Positions 1 to 6,991 of a DNA stretch of 64,000 nt are shown here, piece by piece (position 1 is the stretch's first letter; every line of letters begins with the position of its first letter). The stretch is from the NCBI RefSeq assembly GCF_000744435.1, contig NZ_JQLX01000016.1:21407-85406 (forward strand). The letters are read 5' to 3'. Made by a program: the position numbers and the translations under genes. The DNA is from Hippea jasoniae. GTDB taxonomy: Bacteria; Campylobacterota_A; Desulfurellia; Desulfurellales; Hippeaceae. Below the pieces are notes generated by a model. The model did no database searches. It saw only the letters and a program-made list of their open reading frames with translations, and was not told where the DNA came from.

Positions 1-92
1 CAGCTATTTGTTGGCTCAATATAAACCTTCCTGATGTTTTTAGAATCGGGAATGGTTAAAAAGGCATCCTTTAGTTTAAATTTCTCATCCAC
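1..92 (-). CDS. Radical-SAM maturase of tungsten/aldehyde oxidoreductase type, N-terminus only (partial)
   Basis: After the stop of the ThiF-like gene an open frame continues to the window edge. It starts at a GTG (92-90) with GGAG placed 6 bases upstream. The about 30 visible residues include the segment RKVYIEPTNS, which in radical-SAM enzymes directly precedes the CxxxCxxC cluster motif; that motif would lie outside the window. Genes of this type (the cmo/tungsten-cofactor maturase group) accompany aldehyde ferredoxin oxidoreductase genes, as here. The identification rests on this short segment plus operon position, so it is an inference. Confidence 0.55.
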   Translation of the reverse strand, partial: MDEKFKLKDAFLTIPDSKNIRKVYIEPTNS

Positions 93-95
93 ATC

Positions 96-767
96 CTACT
101 CCAGATTAATTACCGAACAGCTAAAATCACCTAAATCAACAATCAATAATTTATTTAAAAAATGAGGTTTGCCAAATATATTATTCAGGGTTTCCTCAGC
201 CATTAATCCACCAATGACAAATACAGCTGTTGGCGCAACACCAATAGGCTTACTGCTATCCTCAATTCCCGCATAGATATCACCTAAAGCCTGTGTTTTG
301 TCTTTAACAATCGTAGTAATCTGACCAAAGTTGTATTTTATACCACCATGAACCATAAAGGTCTTTTCAGGCAAAAGGTCTTCAAGAAAAAACCGCGAGG
401 CAAAATTATCAAGGCAATCAACAACACCATCCACACTTTTTAATAGATCATCCATACCGCCAGCTGTTATATCTAAAAAATACGGCTCTATAGCTGTGTT
501 GCTTCCAATCACAGAAAGCCTTTCTTTTGCAACCTCAACCTTGGGTTTATCTAAGTCATTTGAGTTATAAAGTAGCTGGCGCCCAAGATCGGAAGCGCTG
601 ACCACATCCCTGTCAACGATGACAAGCCTACCAACAGAAAGCCTTACAAGAATCTCAGCTACAACACATCCCAACGCCCCGACGCCAGCTACAAGAATAC
701 TGCTGTTTGCAATGGTTTTTAGCTTCTCTTCTTTAAAAAACAACCTGCTTCTTTGAAGTATATCCAA
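96..767 (-). CDS. ThiF/MoeB/HesA-family adenylyltransferase, MoaD-activating
   Basis: A 223-residue E1-like enzyme expected to adenylate the C-terminal glycine of the ubiquitin-like protein encoded just upstream. An ATP-binding Rossmann loop (VAGVGALGC, residues about 27-35) is visible, followed by the family segment with D..VSASDLGRQLLY and KPK, and VVDCLDNFASR. It lacks the CxxC pairs that bind zinc in standard MoeB/ThiF, so it is a short zinc-free variant. The start is a TTG at 767-765, 3 bases after the MoaD-like stop, with a G-rich run (GGGGG) as ribosome binding site. Its position between the MoaD-like gene and the radical-SAM gene implies a role in cofactor assembly for the aldehyde oxidoreductase. 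Confidence 0.85.
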   Translation of the reverse strand: MDILQRSRLFFKEEKLKTIANSSILVAGVGALGCVVAEILVRLSVGRLVIVDRDVVSASDLGRQLLYNSNDLDKPKVEVAKERLSVIGSNTAIEPYFLDITAGGMDDLLKSVDGVVDCLDNFASRFFLEDLLPEKTFMVHGGIKYNFGQITTIVKDKTQALGDIYAGIEDSSKPIGVAPTAVFVIGGLMAEETLNNIFGKPHFLNKLLIVDLGDFSCSVINLE

Positions 768-770
768 AGT

Positions 771-1046
771 CTATCCCCCGCCTCCGGGTGGAAATATGTC
801 AATCCTGTCATCTTTATGCACAACTGTTTTTTCTCTTTCAAGGTGCATGATATTTTTACCGTTAATCAAAATAATGGTGCCTGTTTTTAAGTGTGAGTTA
901 TCAAAGAGTTTATGAAGAAAATTTTTACCTGTATGTTGCTGACACAGCTTTAAAGCCTCATAGATACTCACACCATCAACATCTATCTCAATTGTTTTTA
1001 AGCCAAATTCGAGCCTTAAAAGCGTATAAAAATTAAAAACGGCCAT
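771..1046 (-). CDS. MoaD/ThiS-family ubiquitin-like sulfur carrier
   Basis: A 91-residue beta-grasp protein ending in PPGGGG, the C-terminal di-glycine tail that is adenylated and thiocarboxylated in MoaD-type carriers. The usual end motif (D.IDIFPPGGGG) is intact. The gene begins one base after the stop of the aldehyde oxidoreductase gene and is followed directly by the E1-like gene, so the three are surely co-transcribed. It probably supplies the dithiolene sulfur of the tungstopterin or molybdopterin cofactor dedicated to this oxidoreductase. A housekeeping MoaD role cannot be excluded. Confidence 0.88.
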   Translation of the reverse strand: MAVFNFYTLLRLEFGLKTIEIDVDGVSIYEALKLCQQHTGKNFLHKLFDNSHLKTGTIILINGKNIMHLEREKTVVHKDDRIDIFPPGGGG

Positions 1047-1047
1047 T

Positions 1048-2859
1048 TTAAGCTATTTCAAGCTCCTTTAGTTTATCCTCTGGTATATAACCATCCTCGC
1101 TCCAGCCTCTGAGTTTGTAGTATTCCTTCAAAATGTCTTTATAATGGCTGACCGATCCTTTTTGAGCGCCATCAGGTAGAGGCTCTTTTTCAAACCTTTC
1201 AGGTAGTCTATCCTCATCAGGCCCGATGCCGGCTTTAAAGTTAAACAACCTCTCAAGATTCCATATTCTTTCCCCAATCTTTAATACCTCATCTGTTGTT
1301 AAATTAAAACCTGTTCCAGCATTAATCAGCTCGGTATAATCATCCGCACCCAGAGCAAACGAGCTAAACAGACACAATCCTGCAGAATCTATAACAGCCG
1401 TCAAATCCTGAAATTCCTTTACCCAGTTTGCCTTGCTTTCAAGACTTTGTGGGTCAAGTTTTTCCGGGACGCCTAAAATCTCTGGTGAAATCATATAACC
1501 CCTAACATGGCAGCCGCCCCTGTTGCTTGTTGCATACTCAAGCGCATGCCCCTGCACTCCTCTTGGATCGTAGGCTGGCAGCTCCTGTTTTTTAACGGTC
1601 ATAGAAAACTCTGGATGGCCGTATGAGCTACAAAATCTATAAGAACCCTCAGCTAATTTATCACCTATGCCTTCGCGGTAGGCTATCTTTTTAAGATAAT
1701 ACAGCAATGACTCACTGCTTCCAAAAACAAGCTCAGGACCGCCGCCTAAATCCTCTTTTGGCAGATAACCTTTCTCATAAAGCTCCATAGCCGCAGCCAA
1801 AGTAGTACCGGCAGAAATCGTATCAAGCCCAAGCTCGTTACACATAAAATTAGCATCGGTTATCGCTATCAAATCTTTTACGCCGCAGTCAGCACCAAAA
1901 GCCCATCCAGATTCATACTCAGGGCCTTCACCCTTTCTGCCGTTTGGCAAGACAACCTCTCTACCGCATCCTATGGGACATGCATAACAGGCTGTGTTAT
2001 TGATCAGATAACCCTTTTCAACCAATGCCTCCCCGTTTACCTCTTCTGTATATTCAAATGTGCCGGATTGAAAGTTCCTTGTTGGATACAACCCGTTCTG
2101 GTTTATGATACTATCAAGCACCTTTGTTCCAAGTTTTGGCAGGCCCTCACCTGTTATAGGATTTTTTCTTATTATATCAACCTTGGCTTTTACAGCATCC
2201 ATAAATGTTGCCTGATCCATAACATTGATCCTCTGGGAGCCCCTTACAACGATGGCTTTTAGGTTCTTGCTGCCCATAACAGCTCCCACACCGGTTCTGC
2301 CTGCCGCCCTTGATTTATCGTTCATTATTGCTGCAAACTTTACAAGGTTTTCACCTGCTGGACCTATGCAGGCCACCCTTGCCCGTTTATCACCAAACTC
2401 CTCAAGCAACATATCGGTTGTAATGTCTGTCGTTTTACCCCACAAATGCCCTGCATCTTTAATCTCTACTTTATCGTCGTTTATTGCTATATAAACAGGG
2501 TTTTTTGCTTTTCCCTCTACAATTAGCAAACTCCAGCCTGCCTTTCTTAGCTCAGCACCAAAAAAACCACCGGAATTACTGGAGGCGATTGTTCCTGTTA
2601 AAGGTCCCTTTGTTACAACCATATACCTGCCGCCTGTTGGAACAGCTGTGCCTGTCAAAAGGCCATTTGCAAAAATCAGCTTGTTTTCCTCACTCAAAGG
2701 GTCAATAGTAGGGTCAATCTCATCCATTAGAATCTTTGTTGCAAGACCTCGTCCACCCAAATATTTCTTAACAAGCTCGCCATCCACCTCAAAATCAGAG
2801 ATCTCTCCGCTTGACAGATTAATCCTCAAGGCTCTCACTTTTAAAATATCGTTTGCCAT
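1048..2859 (-). CDS. aor: Tungsten-type aldehyde:ferredoxin oxidoreductase
   Basis: A full-length 603-residue AOR-family enzyme that oxidises aldehydes to acids with ferredoxin as acceptor. Visible family features are the N-terminal YLGGRGLATKIL, PTGGRYMVVTKGPLTG, the pterin-binding region around MGSKNLKAIVVRG (about residue 195), and the [4Fe-4S] ligands CxxCxxxC (CYACPIGC, about residues 288-295) with the fourth Cys in DSAGLCLF (about 496). The start ATG has a strong AGGAGGAGG site. It heads an operon with MoaD-like, ThiF-like and radical-SAM genes. The metal (W or Mo) and the substrate cannot be read from the sequence; W is usual for the family. Confidence 0.93.
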   Translation of the reverse strand: MANDILKVRALRINLSSGEISDFEVDGELVKKYLGGRGLATKILMDEIDPTIDPLSEENKLIFANGLLTGTAVPTGGRYMVVTKGPLTGTIASSNSGGFFGAELRKAGWSLLIVEGKAKNPVYIAINDDKVEIKDAGHLWGKTTDITTDMLLEEFGDKRARVACIGPAGENLVKFAAIMNDKSRAAGRTGVGAVMGSKNLKAIVVRGSQRINVMDQATFMDAVKAKVDIIRKNPITGEGLPKLGTKVLDSIINQNGLYPTRNFQSGTFEYTEEVNGEALVEKGYLINNTACYACPIGCGREVVLPNGRKGEGPEYESGWAFGADCGVKDLIAITDANFMCNELGLDTISAGTTLAAAMELYEKGYLPKEDLGGGPELVFGSSESLLYYLKKIAYREGIGDKLAEGSYRFCSSYGHPEFSMTVKKQELPAYDPRGVQGHALEYATSNRGGCHVRGYMISPEILGVPEKLDPQSLESKANWVKEFQDLTAVIDSAGLCLFSSFALGADDYTELINAGTGFNLTTDEVLKIGERIWNLERLFNFKAGIGPDEDRLPERFEKEPLPDGAQKGSVSHYKDILKEYYKLRGWSEDGYIPEDKLKELEIA

Positions 2860-2973
2860 CCCCTCCTCCTTTCTTCAAAAAATGTTCTTAATTTTAAACA
2901 AATTCCACCATTTTTTAAATATACAACTATTTTTTAACTCGGTCAATTAACTTTTTATAAATTCTAAATATTC

Positions 2974-2979
2974 ATTATA
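2974..2979 (-). promoter_or_regulatory. Candidate -10 box for the aor operon
   Basis: A perfect TATAAT on the minus strand about 115 bases upstream of the aor start, in the 157-base divergent spacer. I see no convincing -35 at 16-18 bases. The long leader (about 110 nt) is AT-rich and shows no recognisable molybdenum/tungsten-cofactor riboswitch fold. Confidence 0.3.
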
Positions 2980-2980
2980 C

Positions 2981-3009
2981 TTGACTCAATAGACAAAAAA
3001 CATTATTGT
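2981..3009 (+). promoter_or_regulatory. Candidate sigma-70 promoter for the TPR lipoprotein gene
   Basis: TTGACT (2981-2986), a 17-base spacer, then TATTGT (3004-3009). The predicted transcript start is near 3016, while the ATG is at 3017, so the message would be essentially leaderless. There is no Shine-Dalgarno sequence upstream of that ATG. Confidence 0.4.
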
Positions 3010-3016
3010 TTAACTG

Positions 3017-3817
3017 ATGAGAAGGTTAATACCAATAATATTAGCTCTAAGCGGCATTATAATTCTGCTATCATCGTGTGTTTCTCCCCAGCCAAAAAAG
3101 CAATCAATGGATAAAAGTATAAAAATTGCTCTGATTAAATATGAGATGGCGCGTAATATTATAGCGCATAAGGATTATGAAAACCTTCCCAAGGCGTTTT
3201 TGTATCTCAAAGAAGCAAAGCAGGTTTTAAAAAACGACCCGCGTGTTGATTATCTTCTTGCGATAGCCTACAAACTCAGAAAAAACGATGCAATGTATGA
3301 AAAATATTTAAAAGAAACATTAAAAATTGACAAAAACTTTTACGATGCATACAACGCATTGGGTATATTCTACTTTGAAAAAAAACAGTATAAAAAAGCG
3401 CTTGAGATGTTTACAAAGCTTATAAACAACCCGCTTTATCCTGCTGCCGATGTTGCGTTTTTCAATAGATCCAGGGTTTATTTAAAGCTTAACCAGACAC
3501 AAAAAGCCATAGATGACCTTGAAAGTGCCATCGTTTTTTCAAACTATTCAAATCCAGTGTATTTCAAAAACCTCATAGCCATCTACATTGCAAAAAAAGA
3601 TTACATAAACGCCTTAAAAACCATCAATCTTATGGAACAGCATGAGGGTGAAAACTGCTACACAATCACAACAAGGGCGTTTTGTTTTATAAAACTAAAA
3701 CAGTTTGGGCAGGCTGTAAAAACTTTAAACAAAATAAAGGATGTTTCGTCGAACTGTTTTAAAAAGAAGGAAGCTTTATTAGAGGAGATTGACAATGATA
3801 CTAACATTAACAACTGA
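3017..3817 (+). CDS. TPR-repeat lipoprotein (PilF/PilW-like)
   Basis: A 266-residue protein with a lipoprotein signal peptide: Arg pair, hydrophobic stretch and lipobox LLSSC with Cys at residue 21. The rest is tetratricopeptide repeats, for example a unit around FYDAYNALGIFYFEKKQYKKALEMF split by short linkers. It is probably anchored to the outer membrane. Such proteins act as scaffolds, and the type IV pilus assembly lipoprotein PilF is one possibility given pilT further along, though the sequence alone does not prove this. No ribosome binding site precedes the ATG, and a promoter ends about 8 bases before it. It overlaps the next gene by about 23 bases. Confidence 0.75.
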   Translation: MRRLIPIILALSGIIILLSSCVSPQPKKQSMDKSIKIALIKYEMARNIIAHKDYENLPKAFLYLKEAKQVLKNDPRVDYLLAIAYKLRKNDAMYEKYLKETLKIDKNFYDAYNALGIFYFEKKQYKKALEMFTKLINNPLYPAADVAFFNRSRVYLKLNQTQKAIDDLESAIVFSNYSNPVYFKNLIAIYIAKKDYINALKTINLMEQHEGENCYTITTRAFCFIKLKQFGQAVKTLNKIKDVSSNCFKKKEALLEEIDNDTNINN

Positions 3818-4544
3818 TTTTTCAGACAGCGGCGGGTTTGTAGCCCAACTAAAAGCCGAGATATTTAAACTCTTTGGTGAAAATTTAAAAATAGTGGATA
3901 TAACGCACAACATCAAACCGTTTCATTCCATAGAAGCAGCTTATATTGTCGCAACAACAATACCCCGCTTTCCTAAAAACAGCATCCATATCGTTGTGGT
4001 AGACCCAGGCGTTGGCAGCGATAGGGATATCGTTGTTGTAAAATGGAAAGATCAGATTATCGTTTCACCCGACAATGAGGCTTTAGGTTTAATCGAACCT
4101 GAATTAATAAGGGTTATCTCAAAAGATGAAATAAACCCTCAAAGCTCAAAAACATTTGAAGCGCGGGACATTATGGTCAAAGCAGCCTGGCTTGCAACAA
4201 ACAGCGATTTAGAAACTATTGGCAAAAAAAAGGAAAGCTTAAGCTTTTCTTTTAAGCCACAGCAGAAAAAGAACAGGATAAAGGGGCAGATAATCTATAT
4301 CGATAACTTTGGCAACTGTATCTCAAACATCACTGAAGACTACCTGAATGGCGGTTTTGAAAGGATAATGCTTAAAAACTTGATTTTCAGGCATTTAGAG
4401 GAAACATACCATTCACCGACAAGCAGCTATAAGGCTTTGATCAACTCAGCAGGTTATCTTGAATTTGCCTACTTTAAGAAGTCGTTTGCGGCTGAGTTTG
4501 GCGTTGATTATTTAGATGAAGTAGAAGTTTTGCTAAACCAATAA
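3795..4544 (+). CDS. SAM hydroxide adenosyltransferase family protein (DUF62) with altered triad
   Basis: A 249-residue member of the family that splits S-adenosylmethionine with water into adenosine and methionine. Visible features are the N-terminal LTTDFS, the segment VDPGVGSDR carrying the catalytic Asp (70) and Arg (77), SPDNEALG, and the C-terminal-domain motif YIDNFGNCISNI. The third catalytic residue, His in the usual FHGRD motif, is replaced here: the segment reads TFEARD, with Glu at about 122. I chose ATG 3795 because AGGAG lies 7 bases upstream; an in-frame TTG at 3789 is too close to it. The 3' end overlaps the convergent comEC gene by 71 bases. Confidence 0.85.
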   Translation: MILTLTTDFSDSGGFVAQLKAEIFKLFGENLKIVDITHNIKPFHSIEAAYIVATTIPRFPKNSIHIVVVDPGVGSDRDIVVVKWKDQIIVSPDNEALGLIEPELIRVISKDEINPQSSKTFEARDIMVKAAWLATNSDLETIGKKKESLSFSFKPQQKKNRIKGQIIYIDNFGNCISNITEDYLNGGFERIMLKNLIFRHLEETYHSPTSSYKALINSAGYLEFAYFKKSFAAEFGVDYLDEVEVLLNQ

Positions 4545-5922
4545 CACCAAAGCCAAACAGATAAATCACAACCATATTGGGCAGGCTGAAACTTAAAGGA
4601 ATTGTATAATAAAATGCAGCAAGCTTTTGAATTAGATGCAAATATAGCAAAACAACGCTGTCCAGAAACTTAAAAAACAATAACTTTACCTGATAAAACA
4701 ACGGCACAACTAAAATACCAACAAAAGATAGCGGCACAACCACAAAGCCAAATAGACTCACAGCCACGATATTATCCAAAGCTGAAAACAGATTGGCATG
4801 ACCAAAAAAATAGCCACTCAAAGGCATAGCAAACAAAGACATCAAAATAACAAAAATCAGGCTTCTTATAATTTTATACACCCGAATACTTTGGCAAAAA
4901 CCGTATAAAAAAAGCGCCACAAATGTCATAAAAAACGACATAATAAACGATGGATTGTAAATTGCTCGATGGTAAAACAACTCAATCAAAACAGCTATAA
5001 AAAACAGTGCATTGTAGGATGATTTTCTAAAACCAAAAATCATAGACATCACAACAAGCATACTCATCAAAAAAGACCTTATGGCTGGAATATTGCCACC
5101 AATAAGCAAAAAATAGAAAAAAAGGGGCACAACGGCAAATAAGCTGGCAATCTTTTTTATGTTAAAGCGCCTGTAGAAAAATGAAATCCTGCTTACAATT
5201 TGAAAAAACAGCATATAAAATAAACCAAAAACAAAACTCATATGCAAACCAGAAACGACAAGCAGATGAGCAGTCTGTGTTTTTATAAACGGCTCTTTTA
5301 TTGTTTTTGAAAAACTTTTATCACCCAAAATGGAGGAATCTAAAAAATAATCGACCTTTTCTGGCAAAAAATAGTAAAACTCATCCTCAATCTTCTTTCT
5401 TAAACGGGCAAAAAAACCAATAACAGGTGTTGTGCCGATTTTTTTGATGTAATAGGCATATCCAATACAGCAGATGCCACTTGAAAACAGATATCTTCTA
5501 AATGAGTCATTTTTAACCGTTTCAATCGGCTTAAATTTTCCCTTCAAGACAACCCTATCGCCAACAAGTAGATTATCAAAAGCCTTTGAGGCAAAGACAT
5601 AAACACCGCCATGGTTTGATTTCACCATTAAACCAAGCCTGTTTGAAAATGTTTTAGATTTAACCTCTCCTGTGATCTTGGATGGGCAGTTGCACTGTCT
5701 TTGCTGTGGTGTTAAAATAAAAATCAGAAAACATACAAACATAGCCAAAAACACCCTGCGTGTGCCTATCATAGAGACAACAAATATAGCAAAACAGATT
5801 ATTAAAAACAGCGTGTTGTGCGTTTCGTAATGCAGCTGCAAAAACAACAAAAAAACAAAAGCAAAAGCAAAAGGGTAGTCGTAAGTCAGGTTTTTTACAA
5901 AATATATAATCCTGTGGATCAT
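4474..5922 (-). CDS. comEC: ComEC/Rec2-family DNA uptake channel, short form
   Basis: A 482-residue inner-membrane protein with many hydrophobic segments. The first about 60 residues are membrane-spanning, residues about 80-170 form a soluble OB-like domain, and the competence domain with the signature AHLLVVSGLHM lies at about residue 218. The C-terminal metallo-beta-lactamase-like domain of long ComEC proteins is absent, as in several Campylobacterota homologues. It would import single-stranded DNA during transformation. It is the last gene of the argD-recA-pilT run, and its ATG overlaps the stop of the Memo gene (ATGA). Its 3' end overlaps the convergent SAM hydrolase-like gene. Confidence 0.88.
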   Translation of the reverse strand: MIHRIIYFVKNLTYDYPFAFAFVFLLFLQLHYETHNTLFLIICFAIFVVSMIGTRRVFLAMFVCFLIFILTPQQRQCNCPSKITGEVKSKTFSNRLGLMVKSNHGGVYVFASKAFDNLLVGDRVVLKGKFKPIETVKNDSFRRYLFSSGICCIGYAYYIKKIGTTPVIGFFARLRKKIEDEFYYFLPEKVDYFLDSSILGDKSFSKTIKEPFIKTQTAHLLVVSGLHMSFVFGLFYMLFFQIVSRISFFYRRFNIKKIASLFAVVPLFFYFLLIGGNIPAIRSFLMSMLVVMSMIFGFRKSSYNALFFIAVLIELFYHRAIYNPSFIMSFFMTFVALFLYGFCQSIRVYKIIRSLIFVILMSLFAMPLSGYFFGHANLFSALDNIVAVSLFGFVVVPLSFVGILVVPLFYQVKLLFFKFLDSVVLLYLHLIQKLAAFYYTIPLSFSLPNMVVIYLFGFGVIGLAKLLLHLNNQRQTQPQTTS

Positions 5923-6722
5923 TCTATATAAGCAGAAAGATATCCAACAACCTTATCAAAGTCGCCGTTTACTTCACCGCTTGTTCTGTGGTCAACCTCC
6001 ACAAATCGCTTTGCACCAAGCATCTTTGCAGCGGCTATGGCAATGTATGCACTACCAACACCACACATCGTTATACCCTCTGCCTGCGTAACCCTCAACA
6101 GCTCATTTTCATCCAAATTTTTCATGGCCTCTATGGCTTTATTATCCTTAATTAAGGTCGTATTCTGGTCTTCATAATGGTTCATATCGCTACTTACAAC
6201 CATCAACACACTTCTATTATGCTCTTTGATGGCTTTTGCAATGGTTTCAGCGGTTGAGTAAAGCTTTGCAACATTGTGTGTTCCAACAACGATCGAGGCA
6301 ATCCGATAATCGCCTTCTGAAATATAATCGATAAATGGAAGCTGCACCTCTATGCTATGCTCCTGCAGATGAGCATAATAGTCAATCTCCACATATTCAC
6401 CTTTAGCTATCTTTTCTATAAGCTCGCTATCCGGCATAACCTCGCCAAACGGCATTTCATATATGCCGTCAAAAAGCGATATATCAGCGCCAAGACCTGT
6501 GTGGTTTGGTCCAAAAATCAAATATGTATCAAAGCTTTCAATTAAAGAGTAAACGCTTGCTGCAGTAGCCCCCGAATAGATATAACCTGCATGCGGCACA
6601 ATGATTGCAACAGGTGATATTTTCTCTTCAACAGGCTTTATAGCACTCTTTAGGTATGCCTGCAATTCATCGTTTGAATCTGGATAAAACAATCCAGCAA
6701 CAGCCGGTTTTCTCACAAGCAT
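5919..6722 (-). CDS. AmmeMemoRadiSam system protein B (Memo family)
   Basis: A 267-residue Memo-family protein. The start MLVRKPAVAGLFYPDS and the segments VPHAGYIYSG, FGPNHTG, HLQEHSIEVQLPF and SSDMNHY are characteristic; the His/Asp residues correspond to the metal-site region of the fold, which resembles extradiol dioxygenases. The family is often found with AMMECR1 and a radical-SAM protein; neither is in this window. Its biochemical reaction is not settled. The neighbours are unrelated operon partners (alaS, comEC). Confidence 0.9.
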   Translation of the reverse strand: MLVRKPAVAGLFYPDSNDELQAYLKSAIKPVEEKISPVAIIVPHAGYIYSGATAASVYSLIESFDTYLIFGPNHTGLGADISLFDGIYEMPFGEVMPDSELIEKIAKGEYVEIDYYAHLQEHSIEVQLPFIDYISEGDYRIASIVVGTHNVAKLYSTAETIAKAIKEHNRSVLMVVSSDMNHYEDQNTTLIKDNKAIEAMKNLDENELLRVTQAEGITMCGVGSAYIAIAAAKMLGAKRFVEVDHRTSGEVNGDFDKVVGYLSAYIE

Positions 6723-6725
6723 AAG

Positions 6726-6989
6726 CTACCCCGCTTTTGTTTGTTTAATGAGGTTTTTTAACTCCTCGATATCCTGTTTTGTTGCAAGCCCAAACTCCTT
6801 TATCACCTCTTCCACATCCTCTTTAAGCATGCCTTTAACCATCTCTTTGCGCTTGTTTAGATGCTCTTTTGTTAGTTCAATTACCCCCTTATCCTCAACC
6901 TCTTTTTTGCCTTCCTCTATAATCGAATTTACTATTTTATCAACCCTTTTCGATAAGCCCACAGCCATATAAACCATCTCTTTGAACAT
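6726..6989 (-). CDS. Small phasin-like coiled-coil protein
   Basis: An 87-residue, highly charged, almost entirely helical protein with no cysteine. Its pattern (a short hydrophobic start, then E/K-rich heptads and a terminal KQDIEELKNLIKQ coiled coil) resembles proteins annotated as phasins or PHA-granule regulators. I have no direct evidence for granule binding. It lies 2 bases after alaS and 3 bases before the Memo gene, so it is co-expressed with them. A later in-frame Met at residue 4 or 8 is an alternative start. Confidence 0.6.
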   Translation of the reverse strand: MFKEMVYMAVGLSKRVDKIVNSIIEEGKKEVEDKGVIELTKEHLNKRKEMVKGMLKEDVEEVIKEFGLATKQDIEELKNLIKQTKAG

Positions 6990-6991
6990 CG

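Noticed and set aside
2068..2950. Several plus-strand open frames opposite the aor gene
   Set aside because: They mirror the codon pattern of the aldehyde oxidoreductase on the other strand and have no family features.
3789..3794. TTG start for the SAM hydrolase-like gene
   Set aside because: The Shine-Dalgarno sequence lies immediately next to it; the ATG at 3795 has normal spacing.
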